Shown piece after piece: positions 35,945 through 43,634 of a stretch of 64,000 bases of DNA. The notes below the pieces were generated by a model. It was not told where the DNA came from, searched no databases, and saw nothing but the letters and a program-made list of their open reading frames with translations. The DNA comes from AP-15 sp963789025. Lineage in GTDB: Bacteria; Pseudomonadota; Alphaproteobacteria; ATCC43930; CGMCC-115725. The stretch covers positions 372,001 to 436,000 of the forward strand of contig CAWBIT010000005.1 in NCBI GenBank assembly GCA_963789025.1, written 5' to 3'. Within the stretch, counting starts at the first letter, position 1; every line of letters begins with the position of its first letter. The translations under genes were made by a program, and so were the position numbers.

Positions 35945-36001
35945 CGATCTTTCCTCCCCAGAAGGTCTCACCATCAGTTATACCGAGGCATTCCAAATAC
36001 G

Positions 36002-36024
36002 AAAAGCCGCGGTTTCCCGCGGCT
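36002..36024 (-). terminator. Rho-independent terminator of tRNA-Gly
   Basis: On the reverse strand GCCGCGG and CCGCGGC form a 7-8 bp stem with a 4-base loop, followed by TTTT. It begins 16 bases after the tRNA end. Confidence 0.75.
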
Positions 36025-36039
36025 CTCGCATTTGGATTA

Positions 36040-36114
36040 TGGAGCGGGCGAGGGGATTCGAACCCCCGACCCCAACCTTGGCAAGGTTGTGCTCTACCCC
36101 TGAGCTACACCCGC
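36040..36114 (-). tRNA. tRNA-Gly (anticodon GCC)
   Basis: The reverse strand folds into a full cloverleaf: acceptor GCGGGTG/CGCCCGC, D-arm with GCTCAGGGGTAGAGC, anticodon arm CAACCTTGCCAAGGTTG with GCC in the loop, T-arm with GGGTTCGAATCCC, discriminator T and an encoded CCA. The glycine identity follows from the anticodon. A terminator hairpin follows. No integrase or duplicated tRNA 3' end was noticed nearby. Confidence 0.97.
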
Positions 36115-36219
36115 ACCGGCCGCGGCAGGTTGCCGCGATAATGGGTTCGACATGATAGCCCGGGACTAGGGGTTTGCAAGCCTTGCTTTCCCGGCAGCCG
36201 GATCGCATCGTGCCGGGCC

Positions 36220-36753
36220 ATGCCGCCGCCGATCTTGACCCCGGAAGAGTTGATTGCGCGTTTCGATGCGCTCGACATTGCGCACCGGACATATTCGCAT
36301 CCGCCGGTCTTCACCGTCGCGGAAGCTACGGCGCTGCGCGGCAGCCTTCCGGGGGGACACTGCAAGAGCCTTTTTCTTAAGGACAAGAAGGGCGGGTTCT
36401 GGCTGGCGGTCATGCTCGAGGAACGGCGGATCGACCTCAAGAAGCTGGCGGCGCGGCTGACGGCGCCGCGGTTTTCCTTTGGCGGGGCCGCCGATCTCCA
36501 TCGGCTTCTGGGGGTGCGGCCCGGGGCCGTCACGCCTTTCGCCCTCCTCAATGATGTTCGGCATCTCGTCACTCCCGTGCTCGATGCTGCGATGCTGGAA
36601 TATGACCCGCTGAATTATCACCCGCTGGAAAACGATCGCACGACAGCGATCTCGGCCGCCGATCTGCTGCGCTTGATCGCCGCCTCGGGGCATGTGCCCC
36701 ATATCCTCGATATGGCCGACCTCGAGCGGGAGCCGGATATCCCGGAGAGCTGA
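36220..36753 (+). CDS. YbaK/ProX-type aminoacyl-tRNA deacylase (PrdX/ProXp-ala-like)
   Basis: A 177-residue YbaK-domain protein: LIARFDALDIAHRTYSHPPV then FTVAEATALR at the start, the substrate-site Lys in GGHCKSLFLKDKKGGFWL, RFSFGGAADLHRLLGVRPGA and then VTPFALLND. This agrees with the PrdX/ProXp-ala group that clears mischarged Ala-tRNA(Pro), lacking the extra domains of ProRS. It is cytoplasmic. It precedes the thioredoxin-like gene by 74 bases. Confidence 0.9.
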   Translation: MPPPILTPEELIARFDALDIAHRTYSHPPVFTVAEATALRGSLPGGHCKSLFLKDKKGGFWLAVMLEERRIDLKKLAARLTAPRFSFGGAADLHRLLGVRPGAVTPFALLNDVRHLVTPVLDAAMLEYDPLNYHPLENDRTTAISAADLLRLIAASGHVPHILDMADLEREPDIPES

Positions 36754-36827
36754 GCGATTGGACGGCTGGCGCTTGTCTTACTTCGCTCGCGCCGCCATGT
36801 TGTCGGATAAAACCGGAGAGAAGATTG

Positions 36828-37736
36828 ATGCCGAGCGAACCTTTGATCGGCGGCGCGGCTGCCGCCCCTGTAAAGGACGTCACTACCGCCAATTTCATGG
36901 CCGAGGTCATCGACGGCTCGTTCGACGGGCCGGTCGTCGTCGATTTCTGGGCACCCTGGTGCGGTCCCTGCAAGCAGCTCGGGCCGATCCTCGAAAAAAC
37001 CGTCCGCGCCACCAACGGCGCGGTTCGAATGGTCAAGCTCAATATCGACGAGAACCCCGAAATAGCGCAGCAAATGCGTATCCAGTCGATCCCGGCGGTT
37101 TACGCGTTCAAGGACGGGCGGCCGGTCGACGGTTTTGTCGGCGCTTTGCCCGAGAGCCAGGTCAAGCAGTTCGTCCAGCGCCTGGGCGGCGGAAAGGGTG
37201 GTCCCTCGCCGGTCGAGGAGGCGCTGGTTATGGCCAAAGAGGCGATGCAGGGGGGCGATCACGCGAGCGCCGGGGCGCTCTACTCCCAGATCCTGCAGCG
37301 CGAGCCCACTAACATCGAGGCGCTGGCTGGGCTTGCGCGGACGATGATCGCGCGCGGCGAGCTCGCCAAAGCGAAACAGCATCTCGATCGCGTTCCAAAG
37401 GAGAGCGCCGGCCACGCCGAGATCACCGCCGCGCGCGCCGCCCTCGACCTCGCCGAGCAGGCGCAGAAGGCGATGGCCTCGGCCGGCAAGCTGCGCGCCC
37501 GGCTGTCGCAGAACCCGGACGACCATGAGGCCCGCCTGGAGCTCGCCACCGGGTTGTTCGGGACCGGCGACCGGGAAACTGCGATCGACGAGTTGCTGAC
37601 CCTTTTCAAGCGCGATCGCGAATGGAACGAGCAGGCCGCTCGCAAGCAGCTCCTCAAATTCTTCGAGGTGATGGGTCCAACCGACCCGCTAACCCTGAGC
37701 GGCCGGCGCCGGCTTTCTTCTGTAATGTTTTCCTGA
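36828..37736 (+). CDS. cnoX: Thioredoxin-domain/TPR chaperone (CnoX/YbbN-like)
   Basis: A 302-residue two-part protein. An N-terminal thioredoxin domain carries C45-G-P-C48 (DFWAPWCGPCKQLGP) and cis-Pro in QSIPAVYAF. A C-terminal helical TPR region of about 170 residues starts with EEALVMAKEAMQGGDHASAG. CnoX proteins hold unfolding proteins under oxidative stress and hand them to GroEL. The E. coli protein has an S-x-x-C site; here both cysteines are present, as in alphaproteobacterial members. The start at 36828 was preferred over an upstream TTG. First of a four-gene same-strand block. Confidence 0.9.
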   Translation: MPSEPLIGGAAAAPVKDVTTANFMAEVIDGSFDGPVVVDFWAPWCGPCKQLGPILEKTVRATNGAVRMVKLNIDENPEIAQQMRIQSIPAVYAFKDGRPVDGFVGALPESQVKQFVQRLGGGKGGPSPVEEALVMAKEAMQGGDHASAGALYSQILQREPTNIEALAGLARTMIARGELAKAKQHLDRVPKESAGHAEITAARAALDLAEQAQKAMASAGKLRARLSQNPDDHEARLELATGLFGTGDRETAIDELLTLFKRDREWNEQAARKQLLKFFEVMGPTDPLTLSGRRRLSSVMFS

Positions 37737-37748
37737 ACGGAGGGTGTG

Positions 37749-38405
37749 ATGAACGAGCGGCGCGGCGGAGCGGCGCTCCCCGCCATTCTCCCGATCTTTC
37801 CGCTGAGCGGCGTTCTGCTGCTCCCCCGCGGCCGGCTGCCCCTGAACATCTTCGAGCCGCGCTATCTCGCAATGACGCGCGATGCGCTCGCCGGCGAGCG
37901 CCTGATCGGCATGGTGCAGCCCACCGACCCGGGAGCCTCGGGCAGCAACCCGCCGGTCTATCCGACAGGCTGCGCTGGCCGGATTACCTCGTTTTCCGAG
38001 ACCGAGGACGGACGTTTTCTGATCACTTTGACGGGCACCTCTCGCTTTCGGATCCGCGAAGAGCTGCCTCTCCTCGAAGGCTATCGCCGCGTCGTCCCGG
38101 ATTGGCACGAGTTTGCCCGGGATGTCGAGGGCGAGGAAGCGCTCGACTTTGATCGCGAGCGGCTGATGCGCGGGCTCAGGGGGTATTTTCAGCAGCACCA
38201 GATCTCGGCCGATTGGGATTCGATCACCTCGGTCGGGGGCGAGCGGCTCGTCACCTCGATCGCAATGATCTGCCCCTTCGATCCGAGCGAGAAGCAGGCG
38301 CTGCTCGAGGCGCCGGATCTCGGTAAACGCGCGCGCCTGCTGACGGCGATCGTGGAGATGGCGGTGATGCAGCGCCCGAGCGAAGGCCCCGGCGCCCGCC
38401 ACTAG
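37749..38405 (+). CDS. LON substrate-binding-domain protein
   Basis: A 218-residue protein consisting of the Lon N-terminal domain only: LPAILPIFPLSGVLLLPRGR and LPLNIFEPRYLAM at the start, GCAGRITSFSETEDGRFLI then TLTGTSRFRI. It has no ATPase or protease domain. In alphaproteobacteria it stands between the thioredoxin-like and Trm112-like genes, as here; its role is unknown but likely in proteostasis. The ATG lies 12 bases after the cnoX stop with GGAGGG ahead of it. Confidence 0.92.
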   Translation: MNERRGGAALPAILPIFPLSGVLLLPRGRLPLNIFEPRYLAMTRDALAGERLIGMVQPTDPGASGSNPPVYPTGCAGRITSFSETEDGRFLITLTGTSRFRIREELPLLEGYRRVVPDWHEFARDVEGEEALDFDRERLMRGLRGYFQQHQISADWDSITSVGGERLVTSIAMICPFDPSEKQALLEAPDLGKRARLLTAIVEMAVMQRPSEGPGARH

Positions 38406-38436
38406 GCAGGATTTTGGCTGATACCGGAGGAACGGG

Positions 38437-38655
38437 ATGGAAGGAACGCCGGAAATCGACCCGAAGCTGCTGGAGATTCTCGTCTGCCCGCTGACCAAAG
38501 CGCCGTTGCGCTACGATCGCGAAGCCCAGGAGCTGATCAGCGAGGAGGCGGGGCTGGCCTACCCGATCCGCGACGGCATCCCGATCATGCTCGTCGACGA
38601 GGCACGCCCGCTCCGCGACGACGAGACCGCGACCAAGCGTCTGCCGTCGCCCTGA
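38437..38655 (+). CDS. Trm112 family protein (YcaR-like)
   Basis: A 72-residue Trm112-like protein with the family start IDPKLLEILVCPLTKAPL and core LAYPIRDGIPIMLVDEAR. The first zinc-finger Cys is in VCPLT, but the usual partner cysteines are missing, as in many bacterial members. Eukaryotic Trm112 activates methyltransferases; the bacterial role is not settled. It is third in the cnoX block. Confidence 0.93.
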   Translation: MEGTPEIDPKLLEILVCPLTKAPLRYDREAQELISEEAGLAYPIRDGIPIMLVDEARPLRDDETATKRLPSP

Positions 38656-38662
38656 GGGTGCC

Positions 38663-39034
38663 GTGAGCGCCGGCGGGACAGCGCGCTGGCCGGTGGAACT
38701 CCGCTTGAAACGGGCGGAAAAGCTGCTCGAGGTCGCGTTCGACGACGGCAGCCGTTTTTCGCTTCCGGCCGAATACCTGCGCGTCGAGAGCCCGTCCGCG
38801 GAGGTTCAGGGCCATGGCGCGGGACAGAAGACGTTGGTCCACGGCCGCGCCCATGTCGGGATCATGGAGCTGGAACCGGTCGGCAATTACGCCGTCCGGA
38901 TTAAATTCGACGATTTGCACGATACCGGGATCTATTCTTGGAATTATCTTTACCAGCTCGGTGTCGAGCACGAAAAGCGCTGGCGCGAGTACCTCGATGC
39001 TCTCGCCGCGAATGGATTGAGCCGCGAACCCTGA
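38663..39034 (+). CDS. DUF971 (gamma-butyrobetaine hydroxylase-like N-terminal domain) protein
   Basis: A 123-residue DUF971 protein: WPVELRLKRAEKLLEVAFDD then GSRFSLPAEYLRVESPSAEV, MELEPVGNYAVRIKFDDLHD and the end motif GIYSWNYLYQLG. DUF971 domains occur alone or fused to iron-sulfur carriers and to Apbc/Mrp proteins. The start is a GTG seven bases after the Trm112 stop. Last gene of the cnoX block. Confidence 0.92.
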   Translation: MSAGGTARWPVELRLKRAEKLLEVAFDDGSRFSLPAEYLRVESPSAEVQGHGAGQKTLVHGRAHVGIMELEPVGNYAVRIKFDDLHDTGIYSWNYLYQLGVEHEKRWREYLDALAANGLSREP

Positions 39035-39046
39035 CGTTGGCTCACG

Positions 39047-40261
39047 CTACAGCGGCTCGCCGCGGATGAGGCGCGGCAGGTCTCCGGCGATCCCCATTGC
39101 GTCGCGCATCAACAGGCGTTTGAGCGGCGGGAAACGATTGACCGCGGCGAGCCCGATGTCGCGAGCGAGTTGGATCGGGGGAAGCGAATTCGAGAACAAT
39201 CTGTTGAGGCCGTCGGTGACCGCTACGAGCGCCAGTGCATCGAAGCGGCGCCACTGCTGGTAGCGCAACAGCACTGATTTGTCGCCGATATCGAGACCTA
39301 GGCGCCGCGCATCGATTACCAGCTCGGCAAGCGCGGCGACGTCGCGTATGCCGAGATTTAACCCCTGGCCGGCGATCGGGTGGATCGTGTGCGCCGCCTC
39401 GCCGATGAGACCCAGCCGGGGTGCGGCGTAGCTTTCGGCCAGCAGCAATGAGAGCGGGTAGGTCCAACGTGGGCCGATCGGCTCGACGGCGCCGAGGAAG
39501 TCGCCGAAGCGCGCCGCCAGCTCCGCCGCGAAGGCCGCATCGGAGAGGTCGACGAGGCGCGATGCGAGCTCCGCCCGTTCCGTCCAGACGATCGAGGAAC
39601 GGTTGCCGGTCATCGGCAGAATGGCGAACGGGCCGGCCCGCATGAAATGCTCCACGGCGATGCCATTGTGCGGGCGCTGGTGCCGCACTGTCGTGACGAT
39701 GCCGGTCTGGGGATATCGCCATTCGATCGTTCGGATCCCCGCGGCGCATCGTAACGGAGATTGCCGGCCGTCGGCGGCCGCGACGAGCCGGGCTCGGATT
39801 TGCCGCCCATCCGAGAGCGCTGCGGTCGTGCCGAACGTCGTGGTCGAGACCGAGTCCACGGTTAGCGGCGCCAGAAGAAGCAGGTTCGGGATCGATCTTA
39901 CGCGATCGGCCAGGGAGCGCCTGAGAATGCGGTTCTCGACGATGTAGCCGAGCGGGGCGCCGGTGCCGAGTTCGCGATGGTTGTAATGAAGGAATAGCGG
40001 TGAATTACCGTCGGCGACCCGGATCTCGAGGATCGGCTCGGCATCGGGCGCGATGTCCGGCCACAACCCGATCGCGTCGAGGACTTTGTGTGAACCGTAG
40101 CCGATTGCCGAGCTGCGCCCGTCGAAATCATCGGCGAGCAATGCCGCGGGATCCTGCCGATCGACTATCGCGACCGTGAGCCCCGCGCCGGCGCACGCGA
40201 CGCCGAGCAGCAGCCCGGTAAGCCCGCCGCCGGCGATCAGGAGCTCGACATCGTCGTTCAC
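39047..40261 (-). CDS. UbiH/UbiF/Coq6-type FAD-dependent aromatic hydroxylase
   Basis: A 404-residue flavoprotein monooxygenase. FAD site LLIAGGGLTGLLLGVACAGAG, the second motif DGRSSAIGYGSHKVLDAIGL, AAADGRQSPLR and the UbiH/COQ6 signature GEAAHTIHPIAGQGLNLGIRD are intact. It hydroxylates the ubiquinone ring; which of C1, C5 or C6 is not settled by sequence. The start is a GTG two bases after the cupin gene, which implies a shared transcript. It is convergent with the cnoX block. Confidence 0.92.
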   Translation of the reverse strand: MNDDVELLIAGGGLTGLLLGVACAGAGLTVAIVDRQDPAALLADDFDGRSSAIGYGSHKVLDAIGLWPDIAPDAEPILEIRVADGNSPLFLHYNHRELGTGAPLGYIVENRILRRSLADRVRSIPNLLLLAPLTVDSVSTTTFGTTAALSDGRQIRARLVAAADGRQSPLRCAAGIRTIEWRYPQTGIVTTVRHQRPHNGIAVEHFMRAGPFAILPMTGNRSSIVWTERAELASRLVDLSDAAFAAELAARFGDFLGAVEPIGPRWTYPLSLLLAESYAAPRLGLIGEAAHTIHPIAGQGLNLGIRDVAALAELVIDARRLGLDIGDKSVLLRYQQWRRFDALALVAVTDGLNRLFSNSLPPIQLARDIGLAAVNRFPPLKRLLMRDAMGIAGDLPRLIRGEPL

Positions 40262-40263
40262 CG

Positions 40264-40740
40264 CTACCCCTCGGCGCGGAGCACCTTGCCGCCGACGGTG
40301 ACCGGCTTTGCCGCGATCAGGACGAAGGCGATCACGCAGGGCTCGGTTCCGCGATTGACCCAATTGTGGATCGTGCCACGCTGTACCAGCACGTCGCCGG
40401 CCGTGAGGTGGACGGTCGTATCGTCGAGCTCCATGTCCACCTCCCCCGACATCAAGACGGCGTAATCGATCGAATCGGTGCGATGGTTGCGCGGGCTGAC
40501 CCCAGGCGCCAGCTCGAGAATGCGAAAAACCGTGCCGTTGTCTAGTGTCGTGCCGGTCTTGCGCAGCCCAGCGTCCTCCTCCCCCGTGTTGTCAATCGGG
40601 AAGCCCTCGGTCGTCCACACGACGCCAGCGGTGGCGCCCGGGCGCGAGGAAACGAGGTTCTTCGCAACCTCGTCGATCTTGACGACGGCGCGCCCGGATG
40701 CGTCGTGGCCGGTAACTACCCGGCGGATCTGCAGTGCCAT
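40264..40740 (-). CDS. Cupin-domain protein
   Basis: A 158-residue protein with a single cupin: HRTDSIDYAVLMSGEVDMEL for motif 1 and GTIHNWVNRGTEPCVIAFV for motif 2, with His residues suited to metal binding. Similar proteins occur in aromatic-degradation operons. It precedes the UbiH-like gene by two bases and is divergent from the flavin/2Fe-2S reductase. Confidence 0.88.
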   Translation of the reverse strand: MALQIRRVVTGHDASGRAVVKIDEVAKNLVSSRPGATAGVVWTTEGFPIDNTGEEDAGLRKTGTTLDNGTVFRILELAPGVSPRNHRTDSIDYAVLMSGEVDMELDDTTVHLTAGDVLVQRGTIHNWVNRGTEPCVIAFVLIAAKPVTVGGKVLRAEG

Positions 40741-40820
40741 CAGTGGCCTCCTCGGCTGAGGTCGTTGCGAACGGCACGATCTTTCCCCAAGACCGGCAAA
40801 ATCTGCAACAATCCTGGCCC

Positions 40821-41759
40821 ATGCAGCTGCGCGTCGGAACGATCACCTATCTCGCCGAAGCCATCAACGGCTATGAGCTGGTCGACCCGCGCGGCCGCGA
40901 TCTGCCGCGCTTTGCGCCGGGTGCGCATGTCGAGCTGCGGACCGGCGGCTTCTTGCGCCGGTATTCGTTGTGGAACGACCCTGCCGAACGCCGGCGCTAT
41001 TGCATTGCGGTGTTGCGCGAAAGCGCGAGCCGCGGCGGCTCGCGGCATCTGCACGAAAAGGTCCGGGCCGGCGACATGGTCGAGGTCTCGCTGCCGCGCA
41101 ACAACTTCCCGCTCGACCCGGCAAGCGAACGGCATCTCCTGATCGCGGGCGGCATCGGCATCGCTCCGATCATGTCGATGATCGCGGAGTTGCGGCGTCG
41201 CGGCGCTGAATTCGAGGTCCATTACTGCACCCGGTCGCCCGAGATGACCGCGTTCCGCAGCGAGTTGGCACCGCTCGCCGCCGAGGGGCGCCTGCGCTTC
41301 CACCATGATGGGGGCGATCCGGCGCAGGGTCTCGACATCAGGGCGACCTTGCGCGAGGCGCGCCCGGGAACTCGTCTCTATTTTTGCGGGCCGGCGGCGT
41401 TGATGGCAGCGGCGACTGAGGCGGCACGCCACTGGCCGGTCGGCACCGTGCATTGCGAATACTTCAGCGGTGTGCCGGAGCCGGCGACCGCCGAGGACCG
41501 CCCGTTTTGCATCCAACTCGCGAAAACCGGCGGCGATTACGAAGTCGGTACCGCCGAGACGATCGCCCAGGTGCTCCAGCGTCATGGCGTAGCCGTCAGA
41601 ACCTCGTGCGAGCTCGGCTATTGTGGGACTTGCCTGACGCCCTATCTCGCGGGCGAGCCCGACCATCGCGACCAGGTGCTCGAAGAAAACGGCCGCCGGC
41701 GCTACCTGCTGATCTGCTGCTCGCGGGCGAAGAGCCGGGTCCTCGTTTTGGATTTGTAG
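40821..41759 (+). CDS. PDR/VanB-type flavin and [2Fe-2S] oxidoreductase
   Basis: A 312-residue phthalate-dioxygenase-reductase-like protein. A flavin-binding domain (RYSLWNDPAERRRYCIAVL) and an NAD domain (LLIAGGIGIAPIMSMIAEL) lead to the C-terminal plant-type ferredoxin, with ligands in RTSCELGYCGTC and LICCSRAK (C-x4-C-x2-C ... C). It passes electrons from NAD(P)H to an oxygenase. No oxygenase is adjacent; partners could be the dioxygenase at 29.5 kb or an unlinked one. The start at 40821 gives the normal family length. Confidence 0.92.
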   Translation: MQLRVGTITYLAEAINGYELVDPRGRDLPRFAPGAHVELRTGGFLRRYSLWNDPAERRRYCIAVLRESASRGGSRHLHEKVRAGDMVEVSLPRNNFPLDPASERHLLIAGGIGIAPIMSMIAELRRRGAEFEVHYCTRSPEMTAFRSELAPLAAEGRLRFHHDGGDPAQGLDIRATLREARPGTRLYFCGPAALMAAATEAARHWPVGTVHCEYFSGVPEPATAEDRPFCIQLAKTGGDYEVGTAETIAQVLQRHGVAVRTSCELGYCGTCLTPYLAGEPDHRDQVLEENGRRRYLLICCSRAKSRVLVLDL

Positions 41760-41766
41760 GAGCAAG

Positions 41767-42594
41767 TCAGCTTGCTCGTTCGAGCACCGCATTGAACAGC
41801 CGGACTCTGTCCTCCTGGTAATTCCGCGCCGAATTTCGCGCAATCTCCGCCCAATCGGGGCCGACCAGCAAATGAATCCCGAGTAGCGGCGGAGCGCCCT
41901 CGGCTGCGCGGGTCCAGGACTGCGAGGATGTATGCGTCGTATCCTGCCAGGTGACGACGCGAAAGCCGGCGGCTTCCAGCTTCATCCGCGTCGCCTCCGC
42001 GGTCAGCAGAAAGCTGATGCTCGCCTCCCGCGCCCAGGGCACCGGGTAATGCGGCTCGCCGCCCGGGCCGGCGACCACTTCCTGCAGCGCGAGCCGGCCT
42101 CCAGGTTTGAGGACGCGGTGCATCTCGGAATAGAGCCGATCGCGATCGGCGATGTTCATCGAGGCGTTCTGCGACCACACCACGTCAAACCCCATATCAT
42201 CGAATGGGAGATCGAGCGCGTTGCCCTGGCGATAGTCGGCCTTGTCGGTCAGTCCGGTGAGCCGGGTCAGCATCTCGGCCACGCGGCAGAATTCAGCGGT
42301 CAGATCGATTCCGGTGACCTGGCAGCCGAAGCGGCTGGCGAGAAACCGCGACGGCCCGCCAATTCCGGAACCGATGTCGAGCACCCGCTCGCCCCCGCGG
42401 AATCCGAGGAGATCCGCCAATCTGATTGTCGCTTGCCGCTGCCCGCCATGAAACTCGTCGACGGGAGCCAGGTCGTCCGGCGTCAGATGCTCGGTGTCCT
42501 TCCCCGCCTGCCTCAGCGCCGCAAGAATTACATCCCCAAGGTCCTGACGGGTGTAGTGAGTTTCGACGGGATTGTGACACAATTGTTCCTCCAT
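41767..42594 (-). CDS. Class I SAM-dependent methyltransferase
   Basis: A 275-residue methyltransferase. SAM site GGERVLDIGSGIGGPSRFLA, acidic loop GCQVTGIDLT, and the VVWSQNASMNIADRDRLYSE and LKPGGRLALQEV strands are intact. The N-terminal part (PVETHYTRQDLGDVILAALR) recurs as a fragment at 43330-43416. The pattern fits the sarcosine or small-amine methyltransferase group, but the substrate is not known. An upstream extension is possible but lacks similarity. Confidence 0.9.
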   Translation of the reverse strand: MEEQLCHNPVETHYTRQDLGDVILAALRQAGKDTEHLTPDDLAPVDEFHGGQRQATIRLADLLGFRGGERVLDIGSGIGGPSRFLASRFGCQVTGIDLTAEFCRVAEMLTRLTGLTDKADYRQGNALDLPFDDMGFDVVWSQNASMNIADRDRLYSEMHRVLKPGGRLALQEVVAGPGGEPHYPVPWAREASISFLLTAEATRMKLEAAGFRVVTWQDTTHTSSQSWTRAAEGAPPLLGIHLLVGPDWAEIARNSARNYQEDRVRLFNAVLERAS

Positions 42595-42656
42595 CCGACA
42601 GCCGCGGGGCATCGCTCTCATTGCGTAGGCAAAATACGGCCGGCAGCGGTTCCAAC

Positions 42657-42887
42657 TCAGTTTCCTTGATCCGACGGGCATGGCAACCGGCGTCGCTCGC
42701 GCGCTGGCGCGGACTCCCGCGGGCGAGCCATGCTCACGGCGAGCATCCCTTCCAGACGGCTCACTCGATCTCGAAGATCGCTCAGCTCTTCGCTCATCCG
42801 CACGAGATCGGCCGAGGTATTGCGAACGCGCTCGTCGAGCAGAATGATCTGGCGGAGCGCCTTTATGGCATCGCCATACAGGCTCAC
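42657..42887 (-). CDS. Small coiled-coil protein, partner of the ribbon-helix-helix-like gene
   Basis: A 76-residue hypothetical protein: a helical start with heptad-like spacing (LRQIILLDERVRNTSADLVR, MSEELSDLRDRVSRLEGML) and a basic tail (RPRESAPARERRRLP). No family recognised. The start overlaps the stop of the preceding gene by four bases (ATGA), so the pair is co-translated. The coiled coil suggests oligomerisation; a toxin fold is not evident. Confidence 0.7.
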   Translation of the reverse strand: MSLYGDAIKALRQIILLDERVRNTSADLVRMSEELSDLRDRVSRLEGMLAVSMARPRESAPARERRRLPCPSDQGN

Positions 42888-43186
42888 GCCGCTGCGGTCG
42901 CCTTTCGGCGCCGCCCCATAGGCCCGTGTCTTGACGAACCGGCTAAGTTTTCAGCTACCTTGCGGTGAGCCTCGTCGGCAATCCGCAATGTCTCCGGATG
43001 AAGCTGGTTGAACACATCGATGAGTTCTCGCAGCCCGGTCGCCTCGGCCTCGGTACCCAGCTCGAACGCCTGGACGGCACGCCGCACTACCTCCCCGGCG
43101 GAAACCCCGAGCGCTCGCGCCTTGGCATCGAGCGAAGCACGTTCCTCTGGGGACATCAGGACCATAAGTCGCGCAGATGCTACCAT
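42884..43186 (-). CDS. Ribbon-helix-helix-like DNA-binding protein, putative autorepressor
   Basis: A 100-residue protein. The N-terminal strand SARLMVLMSPEERASLDAKA and the helix pair ALGVSAGEVVRRAVQAFEL match the MetJ/Arc-like ribbon-helix-helix fold. The C-terminal part is helical and ends in a basic tail. The start at 43186 follows AGGG and leaves the 20-bp palindrome at 43200-43219 directly upstream, as expected for an autorepressor. It overlaps the coiled-coil gene by four bases, as in toxin-antitoxin pairs. Confidence 0.65.
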   Translation of the reverse strand: MVASARLMVLMSPEERASLDAKARALGVSAGEVVRRAVQAFELGTEAEATGLRELIDVFNQLHPETLRIADEAHRKVAENLAGSSRHGPMGRRRKATAAA

Positions 43187-43199
43187 ATCGACCCTACAT

Positions 43200-43219
43200 A
43201 TATGCATCTAGATGCATAT
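43200..43219. promoter_or_regulatory. Perfect 20-bp palindrome, operator candidate
   Basis: Half sites ATATGCATCT and AGATGCATAT are joined without a spacer, 14 bases before the start of the ribbon-helix-helix-like gene. The AT-rich symmetric site contrasts with the GC-rich surroundings. Confidence 0.7.
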
Positions 43220-43230
43220 CATAGAAAAAT

Positions 43231-43276
43231 GCGTCATGCTGAGGTGCCTCGCGAAGCGGGGCCTCGAAGGACGCAC
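43231..43276. repeat. Dispersed CTCATCCTGAGG repeat, partial copy 3
   Basis: GCGTCATGCTGAGGTGCCTC and GCGGGGCCTCGAAGGACGCA resemble the outer and inner arms of copies 1 and 2, but only one half is present. It adjoins the truncated methyltransferase start. Confidence 0.6.
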
Positions 43277-43329
43277 GAAATTCTTCCGCCTGACGTTCTT
43301 GCCCAGCCTCGCAGCGCAACCCGCCATGC

Positions 43330-43416
43330 CTTCCCGGGCCCCTGCTTCAGCGCCGCAAGGATGAGGCCGCCGAGGTCTTGACGGGTGTAATGGGTCTCGA
43401 CGGGATCGTCCGACAA
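43330..43416 (-). pseudogene. N-terminal fragment of a duplicated methyltransferase gene
   Basis: The reverse strand encodes DPVETHYTRQDLGGLILAAL and a few more residues, nearly the same as residues 9-28 of the methyltransferase at 41767-42594. After about 29 codons similarity stops and the frame runs into unrelated sequence and the partial palindromic repeat. Upstream bases GAGGAGGAGCA are also shared. It is a remnant of a second copy, not a working gene. Confidence 0.75.
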
Positions 43417-43482
43417 TTGCTCCTCCTCTTCGGCGCCGGATGCCCAAAGGGAGCCGCAGGCGCCGTTATTTTACGCTGGACC

Positions 43483-43581
43483 CTAATTGGCGGCGAAACA
43501 GTAGAACAGCCCGTCGCCGCCGGTGCTGCGCAGGTCGGCCTGGCTGCAGCCGCCATCGGGGCCGCGCGAGCCGCTGCTCAT
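43483..43581 (-). other. Possible small protein, perhaps a frameshifted secreted peptide
   Basis: A 32-codon reading rich in Gly and Ser contains GGCSQADLRSTGGDGLFYCF and ends at a stop. Just upstream, in another frame, lies a signal-peptide-like stretch (NRAASILVLILAALF). If joined they would give a small secreted Cys-containing protein, but a frame change separates them. Weak evidence. Confidence 0.25.
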
Positions 43582-43634
43582 GGTCAAAGAGCGCCGCCAA
43601 AATCAGGACAAGAATTGAGGCCGCCCTGTTCACG

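Noticed and set aside
36040..36114. tRNA-Gly as an integration site for an island
   Set aside because: No integrase or duplicated tRNA 3' end is seen, and the genes on both sides look chromosomal.
43200..43219. Palindrome read as a transcription terminator
   Set aside because: It has no loop and no following T-run, and it sits directly before a start codon.
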